The notes: generated by a model not told the origin, from the letters alone. A stretch of 64,000 nt of DNA from an uncultured Owenweeksia sp. (GCA_937146805.1 CAKZRR010000018.1:1-64000), one strand, 5' to 3'; shown: positions 53,134-62,569, counted from the first letter of the stretch. Program-made: numbers and translations.

Positions 53134-54645
53134 ATGGATTTTAACATTGCCTCAAATAAGTTTTATTTAAGACCTATATTTAAGTACCTACTTGTTTTAT
53201 TGGTGGCTACTGGTGTAGCGTATTTGGTATATCAAAATAGTTTTAAGGGTTTTATATTACCAGCTGTATTGCCATTTGTGGGTTTGTTTTTTGTGGCTTT
53301 CTATAAAAACCCAAAAATCGGGCTGTTTGTTGTTACTGGTATTAGCTTTTCACTGTCTTTTTTTGGAAGGTATTACCCCGTGAATTTCCCCATTGGCCTA
53401 GCTATTGATTTATTAATGGTCTTGAACTACATAATACTGGTTTTGCGCCACTGGAAGCATTTAAATTTTAAGCTGGCAGGTAATCTATATACCTTTCTAA
53501 TGTGTCTTTGGATGTTTTATATAATCTTGCAGCTCGGTAATCCAGAAGCGGTGAGTAAACAAGCATGGTTCTATGCTATGCGGTCTATGGGTTTGTATCA
53601 GTTTTTATCTGTGCCTCTGGCTTTGGTATTACTTAATACAAAAAAGGATTTTAAAAATTACTTCATTTTATGGATAGTGTTTTCCCTGTTAGGTGCTTTT
53701 TGGGGAATAAAACAATTGTTTTATGGCGTATCAGAGACCGAACAACTCTGGCTAAATATGGGCGCATATCGTACGCATTTAATATATGGTAAGCTTAGAG
53801 TTTTTTCCTACTACTCTGACGCAGGTACTTTTGGAGCTGCAATGGGTCAGATTGCGGTAATGATGTTTATTTTATGTTTGGGGCCTTTCTCAAACAAAAA
53901 AAGAGTTGTTTTTGGTATAGTTGGCCTTATTACCTTTTATGCTTTAATGATTAGTGGTACTCGAGGTGCATTGGCTGTGCCAGCCGTTGGGGGCATGCTA
54001 TACATTGTAATGATAAGAAACACGAAAATATTCTCTACTACACTCATTGTGTTGGCGCTGGGCTTCTCATTTCTTAGGTTTACAACAATTCTTAATACAA
54101 ATTATGAGGTGTATAGATTAAGAACTTCGGTTCGTCCATCCGAGGATGCATCTTTCGCGCTTAGGGTAATGAATAGAAAGTTATTATCAGAATATTTAAA
54201 GGGCAAACCTTTTGGAGGAGGAGTAGGTGCTTGTGGTTTTTGGGGCGCACGTTTTTCTCCTAACACATGGTTAGGTCAGTTTCCACCTGATGGGCTGTAC
54301 ACTAAGCTGCGTGCAGAAACGGGTATTGTAGGAAGGAATCTGTACGTAGGTATTTGGTTGTTGATTTTGGCTTATGGCGTCCGAATTACTTGGCGCTTAA
54401 AAAATCAAGAATATAAAACCTACTGTATGGCCATTTTGGCGGGTTTCGCGGGTATTATGTTGGCAAATTATGGTAATGAGGTGCTCAATTCTCATCCTAT
54501 TAGTATGACTAGTTACATCGCTTTAACCTTTGTGTTTTCAATTCGTTATTGGGATGAAAAGGGTAATGTTAAATTACCCAAAGGAGAAGTTCCTATAGCG
54601 GGCAGATTAGAACCCAAAACTACTTGGGGGGACGAAGCCTCCTAG
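53134..54645 (+). CDS. O-antigen ligase/polymerase-like membrane protein
   Basis: A 503-residue protein with about 10-12 transmembrane helices (for example LLVLLVATGVAYLVYQN, LPFVGLFFVAFYKN, LFVVTGISFSLSFFGRYY). A large periplasmic loop at about residues 325-385 (RPSEDASFALRVMNRKLL, FGGGVGACGFWGARFSPN) and conserved GTRGALAVPAVGG fit the WaaL/Wzy superfamily. These join or polymerise undecaprenyl-linked sugar units. Which polymer is not known. Genes for nucleotide-sugar synthesis, flippase and priming transferase are not in the window. Confidence 0.82.
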   Translation: MDFNIASNKFYLRPIFKYLLVLLVATGVAYLVYQNSFKGFILPAVLPFVGLFFVAFYKNPKIGLFVVTGISFSLSFFGRYYPVNFPIGLAIDLLMVLNYIILVLRHWKHLNFKLAGNLYTFLMCLWMFYIILQLGNPEAVSKQAWFYAMRSMGLYQFLSVPLALVLLNTKKDFKNYFILWIVFSLLGAFWGIKQLFYGVSETEQLWLNMGAYRTHLIYGKLRVFSYYSDAGTFGAAMGQIAVMMFILCLGPFSNKKRVVFGIVGLITFYALMISGTRGALAVPAVGGMLYIVMIRNTKIFSTTLIVLALGFSFLRFTTILNTNYEVYRLRTSVRPSEDASFALRVMNRKLLSEYLKGKPFGGGVGACGFWGARFSPNTWLGQFPPDGLYTKLRAETGIVGRNLYVGIWLLILAYGVRITWRLKNQEYKTYCMAILAGFAGIMLANYGNEVLNSHPISMTSYIALTFVFSIRYWDEKGNVKLPKGEVPIAGRLEPKTTWGDEAS

Positions 54646-54753
54646 ATTTATAGTTGATTCTATTCAGTTTTATTGTTAGTAGATTGATTATGGATCCACG
54701 CTAATCTCCTCAATTTATTGAATACATTTAGCCCCCTATTTCAATACCGTTTC

Positions 54754-56730
54754 ATGCGATTTAATAAGAAGGGTTTCACGGATAGTGAACTACTAAAAAT
54801 GTACGCGGCACTTTTAAAGCCACGTATGATTGAGGAGAAAATGTTGATTGCCTTAAGACAAGGGCGTATTTCAAAATGGTTTTCGGGTTACGGACAAGAG
54901 GCTATTTCGGTGGGGGCTACTTTGGCTCTTGATGAAGATGAATATCTATTGCCCATGCATCGAAATCTAGGCATGTTCACCACTCGTAGTATTCCTTTAT
55001 ATAGTTTGTTTAGCCAGTTTCAAGGTAAAGCCGATGGTTTTACCAAAGGGCGTGACCGCTCATTTCACTTTGGCAGCAAGGAACATCATATTGTGGGTAT
55101 GATATCTCATTTGGGGCCACAAATGGGCGTGGCCGATGGTATTGCCTTAGCTCATAAGTTGAAAAAGGAAAAAAAGGCAACCTTGGTGGTTACAGGAGAT
55201 GGAGGTGCTAGCCAAGGTGATTTTCATGAATCTATAAACGTAGCGGCAGTGTGGAACCTACCGGTAATTTTCTTAATAGAGAATAACCAATGGGGGCTCT
55301 CTACACCCTCCAAAGAGCAGTTTAAGTTTAAGAGTTTTGTTTATAAGGCAATTGGTTATGGCGTTAAAGCGAAAAGCGTTGATGGTAATAATGTACAGGA
55401 GGTTTATAATGCGGTAAAAGATATTGCCGAAGAGATTCGTGAAAAACCAGAACCCTATATCTTAGAGTGTAATACCTTTAGAATGCGCGGTCATGAAGAG
55501 GCGAGCGGTACCAAATACTATCCTAAGGGTTTACAAGATCGTTGGGCAAAGAAGGACCCCGTTGAAAACTTTAGAACTTTTTTATTGGAAAAGGGAGTGC
55601 TGGATCCCAATGAAAATGAGCAAATGCAGGCAGCTTTAAAAAAGGAGATTGACGAAAGCTTTGAGCAAGCTTTTGCAGCACCTGAAATTGAGTTTGATAT
55701 GGAGAAGGAGGCAGGCGACTTATTTGCACCAGCTAAAACAGAGCTAAGCCCTGCAAGTGAAGTAAGCAAAGAGATGCGCTTAGTAGATGCCGTGCAAGAT
55801 GGCTTGAGAGAAAGTATGCGTAAGCACGAAAACGTTATTATAATGGGGCAAGATATTGCTGAATATGGTGGCGTTTTTAAGGTTACAGAAGGTTTTGTAG
55901 AAGAGTTTGGGAAAGAGCGCGTGCGTAATACGCCTCTTTGTGAAGCAGCTATAGTGGGAAGTTCTTTGGGTTTATCCGTTGGTGGTTTTAAGGCGGTAAT
56001 GGAGATGCAGTTTGCCGATTTTGTGACCGAGGGCTTTAACCAAATTGTAAATAATTTAGCAAAAATACATTGGCGGTGGGGACAAAATGCTGATGTAGTG
56101 GTGCGTATGCCAACGGGGGCAGGAGTGGCTGCTGGGCCTTTTCACTCTCAAAGTAATGAAGCTTGGTTTACTCATACAGCAGGTTTAAAAGTGGTGTATC
56201 CAGCCTTTCCGGCAGATGCCAAAGGTTTGCTAACTAGGGCAATTGAGGACCCTAACCCAGTTTTATTTTTTGAGCACAAAGCATTGTACAGGTCAATTTA
56301 TGGAGAAGTGCCAGAGGGGTACTATAGCTTACCAATTGGCGAGGCCGCGTGGGTTAGAAAAGGCGAAGAGGTAAGTATTATTACCTACGGTATGGGTGTG
56401 CACTGGGCCTTGGCTTGGCTGGATAAAAACCCAGAAGTATCGGCAGATGTGCTTGATCTTCGTACACTGTCACCGTTGGATGAAGAGTCTATCTTTAAAA
56501 CAGTAAAAAATACGGGCAAGGTTTTGATTTTGCAAGAGGATGTTATGTTTGGAGGTATTGCCTCCGATATTTCGAGTCTTATTATGGAAAATTGCTTTCA
56601 AGATTTAGACGCTCCGGTAAAAAGAGTGGCCAGCTTAAATATACCAATTCCATTTACCAAAAAACTGGAAGACGGTTACCTGCCAGTTGCCCGTTTCGAA
56701 AAAGCTATTAGGGAGTTAGTAGATTATTAG
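54754..56730 (+). CDS. Fused 2-oxoacid dehydrogenase E1 alpha-beta subunit
   Basis: About 658 residues, with E1 alpha (about 1-320) fused to E1 beta (about 340-655). The thiamine diphosphate motif begins GDGGASQGD at 148-150 and ends with ENNQW at 176-180; YGQEAISVGATLAL and DRSFHFGS are conserved alpha regions. The beta half has MRLVDAVQDGLRESM, IMGQDIAEYGGVFKVTEG and MQFADFVTEGFNQIVNN. It decarboxylates a 2-oxoacid (branched-chain or pyruvate). E2/E3 are not nearby. I use ATG at 54754 rather than TTG at 54718; a weak -7 (TACATTTA) lies between them. Its stop overlaps the xerD stop. Confidence 0.9.
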   Translation: MRFNKKGFTDSELLKMYAALLKPRMIEEKMLIALRQGRISKWFSGYGQEAISVGATLALDEDEYLLPMHRNLGMFTTRSIPLYSLFSQFQGKADGFTKGRDRSFHFGSKEHHIVGMISHLGPQMGVADGIALAHKLKKEKKATLVVTGDGGASQGDFHESINVAAVWNLPVIFLIENNQWGLSTPSKEQFKFKSFVYKAIGYGVKAKSVDGNNVQEVYNAVKDIAEEIREKPEPYILECNTFRMRGHEEASGTKYYPKGLQDRWAKKDPVENFRTFLLEKGVLDPNENEQMQAALKKEIDESFEQAFAAPEIEFDMEKEAGDLFAPAKTELSPASEVSKEMRLVDAVQDGLRESMRKHENVIIMGQDIAEYGGVFKVTEGFVEEFGKERVRNTPLCEAAIVGSSLGLSVGGFKAVMEMQFADFVTEGFNQIVNNLAKIHWRWGQNADVVVRMPTGAGVAAGPFHSQSNEAWFTHTAGLKVVYPAFPADAKGLLTRAIEDPNPVLFFEHKALYRSIYGEVPEGYYSLPIGEAAWVRKGEEVSIITYGMGVHWALAWLDKNPEVSADVLDLRTLSPLDEESIFKTVKNTGKVLILQEDVMFGGIASDISSLIMENCFQDLDAPVKRVASLNIPIPFTKKLEDGYLPVARFEKAIRELVDY

Positions 56731-57623
56731 CGTGCCCGCGGATGAAAGTCCAGGAGCACATCGCGCAAATAAGAAGCATCCAAGTGCGTGTAAATTTCGG
56801 TGGTGGTAATACTCTCATGACCTAGTAACATTTGCACCGAACGTAAATCAGCTCCACCTTCTACCAAATGAGTGGCAAAGCTGTGCCTAAAAGTATGGGG
56901 GCTCACGGTTTTGCTTATTCCGGCTGCTGCCGAATGTGTTTTTACCAAATGAAAAATCATAGATCTGGTTAAACAAGTGCCTCTATTGTTTAAAAACAAA
57001 TGGTCCTCAAAACCTTTAGCGGGTGTAAGGTGCACCCTAATTTGTTGATGATAAATGTCAATCTGTTTTTGGGCGTGATTATTAATAGGTACATAGCGCT
57101 GCTTATTTCCCTTTCCGCTTACACGAATGATTGATTCTTTAAAAAACAAATCCGATAATCGAAGCTCGATAAGTTCTGAAACTCGTAAACCACAGCCGTA
57201 TAAAGTTTCAAAAATGGCTAGGTTTCTATGACCGTGTTTACTTCCTAAATCAATATGGTTGAGTATTTTTTCAATTTCTTCAAAGGTTAAAAACTCCGGC
57301 AGTTTTTTGCCAATTGTAGGAGATTCCAGAATTTCGGCAGGGTTTTGAGTTAACAAGTCCTCGAGCAAAAGAAACTTATAAAACGCCCTAATAGTAGAAA
57401 CTAGCCGCGCTTGAGATCGAGCACTGAAGCCCATTTGTCCCCATTCACTGATAAATTGTTGCAAATGTGTAGTGCTTAATTGTAACGGATTAAGGTTTTG
57501 ACCTTGAAAGTAACTGGCCAATTTTTGCAAATCAAACTGATAGGCGTCCAACGTGTTTTGCGCCATACCTCGTTCTAATAAAAGGTAATTACTAAAATCG
57601 GTAATGGTGTTACTCCATTTCAC
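56727..57623 (-). CDS. xerD: Tyrosine recombinase XerD
   Basis: About 298 residues, exactly the normal XerD length when the GTG at 57623 is used; the longer frame overlaps the promoter and would add an unusual cysteine-rich N-terminus. The N-terminal core-binding domain (FSNYLLLERGMAQNTLDAYQFDL) is followed by the catalytic domain with Arg in YGCGLRVSELIELRL, Lys in SGKGNKQRYVPI, His/Arg in SPHTFRHSFATHLVEGGADL, His in MLLGHESITTTEIYTH and Tyr in that same region (IYTHL). It resolves chromosome dimers at dif with XerC. The dif site and xerC are not seen here. Not linked to an integrated element. Confidence 0.92.
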   Translation of the reverse strand: MKWSNTITDFSNYLLLERGMAQNTLDAYQFDLQKLASYFQGQNLNPLQLSTTHLQQFISEWGQMGFSARSQARLVSTIRAFYKFLLLEDLLTQNPAEILESPTIGKKLPEFLTFEEIEKILNHIDLGSKHGHRNLAIFETLYGCGLRVSELIELRLSDLFFKESIIRVSGKGNKQRYVPINNHAQKQIDIYHQQIRVHLTPAKGFEDHLFLNNRGTCLTRSMIFHLVKTHSAAAGISKTVSPHTFRHSFATHLVEGGADLRSVQMLLGHESITTTEIYTHLDASYLRDVLLDFHPRAR

Positions 57624-57649
57624 TGTTAATGGTTTATTTTTGATTTTTT

Positions 57650-57657
57650 CAAAAGTA
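57650..57657 (-). promoter_or_regulatory. -7 box for xerD
   Basis: Minus-strand TACTTTTG, exact TAnnTTTG, 27 bases before GTG 57623. It lies inside the longer frame, so xerD cannot start at 57680. Confidence 0.55.
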
Positions 57658-57714
57658 CACCAAAGGCAAAAGCGAGGCATTGCAATATTTCAAAAAAAGC
57701 GTAAAACCAACAAT

Positions 57715-58128
57715 ATGAAGATAGCCATTGTAAACGGACCTAATTTGAATAAAATAGGGCAACGTGAGCCACATATTTATGGTAAAGAGTCTTTTGAGCA
57801 TTTTTTTGAAGGCCTTCAAAAAAGCTACCCCAAAATTGAGTTTCAACATTTTCAGAGCAATCACGCTTCTGAGCTTATAGATGCGTTACATGGTTTTGAT
57901 AATGTGTGTGATGGAATTATTTTAAATGCAGGAGCCTTTACGCATACTTCGTTGGCATTGGCCGATGCTGTTGCGGGCTTACAAACCACCGCGGTAGAAG
58001 TGCATCTGAGCAATACCTTGGCCCGCGAAAATTTTAGACATCATTCGCATTTAACAATGTACGTAAAAGGGTGTGTACAGGGCTTTGGATTAGAGAGTTA
58101 CCGTTTGGCGGTGGCTAGCTTTTTGTAG
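57715..58128 (+). CDS. aroQ: Type II 3-dehydroquinate dehydratase
   Basis: A 137-residue protein starting at ATG 57715 (KIAIVNGPNLNKIGQREPHIYG), the AroQ start, with normal length for this small family. The upstream frame to 57604 is spurious. Further motifs are FQSNHASELIDALH, ILNAGAFTHTSLALADAV and VEVHLSNTLARENFRHHS, containing the catalytic Tyr/Arg/His region. It dehydrates 3-dehydroquinate to 3-dehydroshikimate in aromatic amino-acid synthesis and forms dodecamers. It is divergent from xerD with about 90 bases between starts. Confidence 0.96.
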   Translation: MKIAIVNGPNLNKIGQREPHIYGKESFEHFFEGLQKSYPKIEFQHFQSNHASELIDALHGFDNVCDGIILNAGAFTHTSLALADAVAGLQTTAVEVHLSNTLARENFRHHSHLTMYVKGCVQGFGLESYRLAVASFL

Positions 58129-58142
58129 CTATATGTCTCAAA

Positions 58143-59099
58143 TCAATTAAGCAAAATCTTTTCCGTTTTTTGAGCTCCATTTTCATCCCAGAAATGGATA
58201 AAATACAAACCGCGCGGTAACTGGTCACAGGCTATCCAGTTAGTTCGTTGATTGGTTTCACCTTTTAAAATGCTCTGGCCGCGGCTGTTGCTAATACAGT
58301 AGTTTACTTTTTGTTCAGTCTTAATTGTAAAACCCTGTTTAGCCGGATTAGGATACCAGCTTACATCAACAAATGGTTGCTCTTTTTCGGAAAGTACTCC
58401 TTGCGCATTTAGGTAAATGGGAAATCGGCAAACGAGGCGATTTCCGAAACCGCTGTAAAAATCAATATAACCTGAAATGGGAAGCGTGATAGATCCGTTG
58501 GCCTTAAATACCAGTTGGTTGTACCCGTAACCCAGGGCGAATAGCCATACATCTGAGATGGCTAGTGTATCTCCTGGATCACTTAATAAATAGAATGAAG
58601 GATAGTTTACAAAGGCTGCGCTTGGTTTGTTGAAATTATCCAACACCATAGTGAGCTCATCCTTTTGGGAGTCGTAGAATAAGGTGTCAATGTTAATAGA
58701 ATCGCAAGAAAAGGATACGGTATCTTTAATGGATTGTGTTTTGCGGCAGGTATAGGTACTGTAATTATTGATGTAAAAATCGATATCCACAGTTAATGGT
58801 AGGGTAGGTTGTTTTTTAATACTAAGGCTGTGCAACTGTTTGCCAATAATTTGTTGGTGGGTAACTGTTTCTTTGGCAATGGTATCTCCCACATTATCTA
58901 ACAATACAAAAGTAGGCGAGGGGAAATTTTCAACGGTATTTCGATTGTTTACTTGTATAAGGATTTCTTGAGAATTATTGGGATTCAGGTAAATAGAATC
59001 TAGATTGAGCGAATCGCAACCCAAATTGGTTTGAGCGTATGAGGTTGGTACGAGAGCTAGGCAGAATAGGGTAAATCCAATATATAGGGTACGTTTCAT
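58143..59099 (-). CDS. Secreted protein with T9SS type A sorting domain
   Basis: About 318 residues. The signal peptide MKRTLYIGFTLFCLALVPTSYAQ starts at the ATG 59099; a longer frame exists but would not be secreted. The middle repeats a two-part beta-rich unit (for example LGCDSLNLDSIYLNPNN and FSCDSINIDTLFYDSQKD), each beginning with a Cys-Asp-Ser motif. The last 75 residues are a T9SS type A sorting domain (VSWYPNPAKQGFTIKTEQ, NSRGQSILKGE, LPRGLYFIHFWDENGAQKTEKILLN, in parts). Cell-surface or secreted, function unknown. Confidence 0.83.
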   Translation of the reverse strand: MKRTLYIGFTLFCLALVPTSYAQTNLGCDSLNLDSIYLNPNNSQEILIQVNNRNTVENFPSPTFVLLDNVGDTIAKETVTHQQIIGKQLHSLSIKKQPTLPLTVDIDFYINNYSTYTCRKTQSIKDTVSFSCDSINIDTLFYDSQKDELTMVLDNFNKPSAAFVNYPSFYLLSDPGDTLAISDVWLFALGYGYNQLVFKANGSITLPISGYIDFYSGFGNRLVCRFPIYLNAQGVLSEKEQPFVDVSWYPNPAKQGFTIKTEQKVNYCISNSRGQSILKGETNQRTNWIACDQLPRGLYFIHFWDENGAQKTEKILLN

Positions 59100-59166
59100 C
59101 TTAAAAGTTTTAGAACTTGCTGATATGATGCAATGGGAAGGAAAAAGGTTGCGACTGATTTGCCTA

Positions 59167-60180
59167 TTATAAGTCGGAATAGTTCTTTTTCTTTTGAACA
59201 AAATAGGCCCAAACTAGGCTTTTAGGATACACTCCATTTAACTGTTTAAGTGGTTTTACAGGCTGTCCTACCTTTTGCCGCATAAGCGAATTAAAGCGAC
59301 CGTAAAAGGCAAAGTGCGCTCGTATGATGGCTACCACATGTTTGATTTTTCCCTTCAGTAAAAACTGAATTCCGGCTAAACCGTCCAATACCAATCGTTT
59401 TAAAATGGTAAGCATGGCTTCGCCTTGAGGAAGATTTAAAAACAAAATAATAAGGTTGTTTCTAAAGTTGAGATACGTTTTTTGGGGAGATTGCTTGTTA
59501 AGCGTGGCACCTCCTAAATGAAAAACGGTAGAGGTAGGATCACAACCTACTTCAAAACCGTGGAGCTGCATGCGCCAACAAAGGTCAATTTCTTCCATGT
59601 GGGCAAAAAGATCTTCATTGAGTTGACCAACTTGCAGATAAGTACTTTTTCGAACTACCAAGCAAGCACCTGAGGCCCAAAAAACAGACTTGTAATCATT
59701 GTATTGATTTTGGTCGGTTTCTAATTCATCAAAAATTCGACCTCTACAAAATGGATATCCCAAGGCATCGAAAAAACCACCGGCTGCTCCGGCATATTCA
59801 AATTTATCAGGGCTTTTTAAATCTAATATTTTGGGTTGCAGCGCAGCCAGCTTCGGGTCTGCTTCTAATCTAGCAATAAGCGGAGTCAGCCAATTTTGGG
59901 TTACTTCTACATCCGAATTTAGCAACACTACATATTCCTCATCAATCCATTCCAGCCCCTTATTATAACCTCCGGCATAACCTAGGTTTTCAGGAATTAC
60001 AATAATTTTCACCTCCTTAAAATCGCGTTTAAGCACAGCCACGCTGTTATCCGTAGAGTTATTGTCAATTACATACACAATGGCTTCCTCTTGCGAGTAT
60101 TTTAATACCCCCGGCAAAAAGCGTTTCAATAAATCGGCTCCATTCCAGTTGAGAATGGCTACGGCAATTTTTTTGGACAT
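59167..60180 (-). CDS. Family 2 glycosyltransferase
   Basis: About 337 residues; ATG at 60180 (MSKKIAVAILNWNG) is preferred over 60189. GT2 motifs: ILNWNGADLLKRFLPGVL, VYVIDNNSTDNSVAVL, ENLGYAGGYNKGLEWIDEEYVVLLNSDVEV (quoted partly), DLFAHMEEIDLCWRMQLHGFEV and the acceptor-side HLGGATLNKQSPQK. This is the WbbL/dTDP-rhamnosyl or related class. The start is 2 bases upstream of the stop of the LpxL-like gene, so both form a unit. Its glycan product is unknown. Confidence 0.87.
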   Translation of the reverse strand: MSKKIAVAILNWNGADLLKRFLPGVLKYSQEEAIVYVIDNNSTDNSVAVLKRDFKEVKIIVIPENLGYAGGYNKGLEWIDEEYVVLLNSDVEVTQNWLTPLIARLEADPKLAALQPKILDLKSPDKFEYAGAAGGFFDALGYPFCRGRIFDELETDQNQYNDYKSVFWASGACLVVRKSTYLQVGQLNEDLFAHMEEIDLCWRMQLHGFEVGCDPTSTVFHLGGATLNKQSPQKTYLNFRNNLIILFLNLPQGEAMLTILKRLVLDGLAGIQFLLKGKIKHVVAIIRAHFAFYGRFNSLMRQKVGQPVKPLKQLNGVYPKSLVWAYFVQKKKNYSDL

Positions 60181-60181
60181 A

Positions 60182-61039
60182 CTAGGCATGTTTCCATCTG
60201 CGATGGCTCCACAGCCAATCTTCAGGTTTTTTAATAATTACTTTTTCTAAAGCACGTACATGTGTATCCGTAATCTCGTAAGGTTGAGTGTTAACGGCAT
60301 CTTCAAATAATAGTTGCGCCTCTACCTCATACGTGCCTCTTTTTACTCGTTGAATATCTATAAACACTACCGCCAAGTCACATTTTTTAGCTAGGTTTTC
60401 TACACCCAAGTGCACCGGAGTGTTTTGGTTTAAAAACGGAGTGCGGTATTTTATCTTCGATTTTTGCGGACTTTGATCTGCCATAAACACGTACAATGGC
60501 GCGGTGTTTTCATTGTTTAGCATAAAGGGATAGGTGTTCTTCATTGGAAAGAGTTTTAGTCCAAACTGTTCCCGTATTTGTACTATTTTATTGCTAAACC
60601 TATGATTGGATAATGGATGGAAAACAGCAAAACAGGTATTTTGCACCAATAGAGGAATGCTGGTAGCAGTCCACTCAAAGTTGGTATAATGTCCCATTAC
60701 CATTATTACGCCTTTGTTTTTTTGGCGTAAATTTTCAAACACTTCGGGGTTTTTTAAGCTGAAATGTTGGCGCATGATGCGTTCGGAAATAGTTAGGCTT
60801 TTAAAGGATTCTACTATTAAGTCGGCAAAATTTTTATAAAAAGCCTTTCGGATCTTTTCACGCTCATGCTCCGATTTTTCGGGGAAGGCATTTTGTAAGT
60901 TTGATTGAATAACGGACTTGCGATACTTCAAAACACGAAACATTAACCAACTTAAAAAGTCGCTAAAAAGGTAGAGTAACGTAAAGGGGAGCAGTGAAAT
61001 TAGCCACCCCAAGGCAATGGCGAGGTAGTACCCAATCAT
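60182..61039 (-). CDS. LpxL/HtrB-like lipid A acyltransferase
   Basis: A 285-residue membrane-anchored acyltransferase. An N-terminal helix (YYLAIALGWLISLLPFTLLYLFSD, partly) is followed by the HX4E-type motif in MGHYTNFEW and QSNLQNAFPEKSEHEREKI typical of this family (LpxL/HtrB/MsbB). It adds a secondary fatty acyl chain to lipid A, or acts as another lysophospholipid acyltransferase; lipid A is the usual assignment. It lies 9 bases downstream of the GWxTD gene and is coupled to the GT2 gene. Confidence 0.88.
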   Translation of the reverse strand: MIGYYLAIALGWLISLLPFTLLYLFSDFLSWLMFRVLKYRKSVIQSNLQNAFPEKSEHEREKIRKAFYKNFADLIVESFKSLTISERIMRQHFSLKNPEVFENLRQKNKGVIMVMGHYTNFEWTATSIPLLVQNTCFAVFHPLSNHRFSNKIVQIREQFGLKLFPMKNTYPFMLNNENTAPLYVFMADQSPQKSKIKYRTPFLNQNTPVHLGVENLAKKCDLAVVFIDIQRVKRGTYEVEAQLLFEDAVNTQPYEITDTHVRALEKVIIKKPEDWLWSHRRWKHA

Positions 61040-61048
61040 GCCGCGAAT

Positions 61049-62569
61049 TTAGCGGTTATTTCCTCCAGAGCCCTTAAATATTATATTGTTTTCGAGGAGT
61101 GAGCCACGCGGGTCACCAGACGGGTTCTCTTCATCAATATCACTTCCCGCTGCATTTCCAGTTTTGTATAAACGATATTTCCACCTTCGGTTATTGGTTT
61201 CGCCAATAGCGGTGGAATGGACTAGTTGATAATCATTTGTGGCATTTGAAAGTTCACCAAAAATAAACTGAATGTTGGTTTGGGTGGTTATATATGGAGA
61301 GCTGGCTCTGTCAAATTGCCAAATTTCATAGGGAAAATAATCAACAGTAAAGGGGTGTTTATCTACGGTGGTGGGTGGTCCATAGGTTAAAAACACCCTG
61401 CCACGATCGGTTTTATATCCTTTTTCTAAGCGGGCGCTATACAAACGGTTGCATTTTAATACTTCTTTTCTATAATCGGCCCAAGCTTGCTCGGGGTCGT
61501 TAGGGTCTTTTTCTTTCCAAAAAATGTAAATGTAACGCGTCATATCTTTAATGCTTCTTTCGCGCATCAGTCGTTTTTGGTAATTACGTTCTCTATCGGT
61601 ACTAATAGGGTATAAAAAATCAATAGCTTGATAAAGGCTGTCTCCTCCACCTAATCGCCCAGCAAACGAGGCCTGTGCTTCTGCTTGACTAATATTCTCT
61701 AGGTTGATTACTTCATTAACTATGTTGTTTTTTCTAAAAAAGAAGTTGGACTTGGATAATACCGTTTCGCCTTTTCTATTAAGCACATCTACCACTACTT
61801 CGTAACTCCCAGTGGGCAATTTTTCAATATTAAAGTTAGCGAGTACGGGCGTTACCTTAGCGCTGCTTTTTTTGCTCAAAGAGGCAAAAGAGAATATTGC
61901 TTCTTGGCTGTTGTAATCTTTGATGTAGTACTTTACCGCGAAGACCCCATCTGCGCCAAAGGCCACATCGCTATTATATACTTCGGTATAAAAGGCCAGT
62001 TGTTTATTTTGTTCAGAGAAATAGTAGTTGCCTGAACTTACCATAGGCACTAGGTCGTAGCCTGATTTTGAAAACTCAGAAGGTTTTTTTGCCTTGCTAA
62101 AGCTGTCTAAAAAAACTAAATCCGAAAAAGTTAAGTCCGTACCTCCCAATCCAACATCTAAGGTATCATTGTTAATATTGTACACCTCTTCGGGGTGATT
62201 TACATCTTGTACCTTTAAATCCATGGTATAAGTACCCTTATCTAAAGCAAAGCGAACTTGGTTTACAAGAACCTGCCCCAGACTGTTGGTGTCCGCTCGG
62301 TCTTGATCCATTAATCTAAATTTATCGGCCGCTATAATTTGATCGTTTTGCGCAACACTTAAAGTGATTTCGATACCGCCAGTGTAACTGTTTCCGGTTT
62401 TAACGTAATCTATCGTTCGGCTATCCAACGAAAAATAGAATTCTAAATAAGCATCTCCTTTATCATCTTGAAACTGGGCGTAGGAGATATTCATTCCTAT
62501 TTTTTTGGCTAACAATGAGTTGGCACTTAAAAAGGAGCATATTAAGAAGAGAACGATGCGTGTTTTCAT
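61049..62569 (-). CDS. GWxTD domain-containing secreted protein
   Basis: About 506 residues. The ATG at 62569 gives a signal peptide (MKTRIVLFLICSFLSANSLLA); the frame to 62587 lies in the promoter. The C-terminal 150 residues are the GWxTD-type domain: AQASFAGRLGGGDSLYQAIDFL, YIYIFWKEKDPNDPEQAWADYRKEVLKCNRLYS, EKGYKTDRGRVFLTYGPPTTVDKHPF, and WQFDRASSP. Here the signature is GYKTD rather than GWxTD. The rest is beta-rich (DUF-like). GWxTD proteins are common in Bacteroidota, and their role is unknown. It begins the LpxL/GT2 run. Confidence 0.87.
   Translation of the reverse strand: MKTRIVLFLICSFLSANSLLAKKIGMNISYAQFQDDKGDAYLEFYFSLDSRTIDYVKTGNSYTGGIEITLSVAQNDQIIAADKFRLMDQDRADTNSLGQVLVNQVRFALDKGTYTMDLKVQDVNHPEEVYNINNDTLDVGLGGTDLTFSDLVFLDSFSKAKKPSEFSKSGYDLVPMVSSGNYYFSEQNKQLAFYTEVYNSDVAFGADGVFAVKYYIKDYNSQEAIFSFASLSKKSSAKVTPVLANFNIEKLPTGSYEVVVDVLNRKGETVLSKSNFFFRKNNIVNEVINLENISQAEAQASFAGRLGGGDSLYQAIDFLYPISTDRERNYQKRLMRERSIKDMTRYIYIFWKEKDPNDPEQAWADYRKEVLKCNRLYSARLEKGYKTDRGRVFLTYGPPTTVDKHPFTVDYFPYEIWQFDRASSPYITTQTNIQFIFGELSNATNDYQLVHSTAIGETNNRRWKYRLYKTGNAAGSDIDEENPSGDPRGSLLENNIIFKGSGGNNR

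Noticed and set aside
56727-57623. xerD as a phage or integrative-element integrase
   Set aside because: Length, motifs and housekeeping neighbours fit chromosomal XerD; no element genes nearby.
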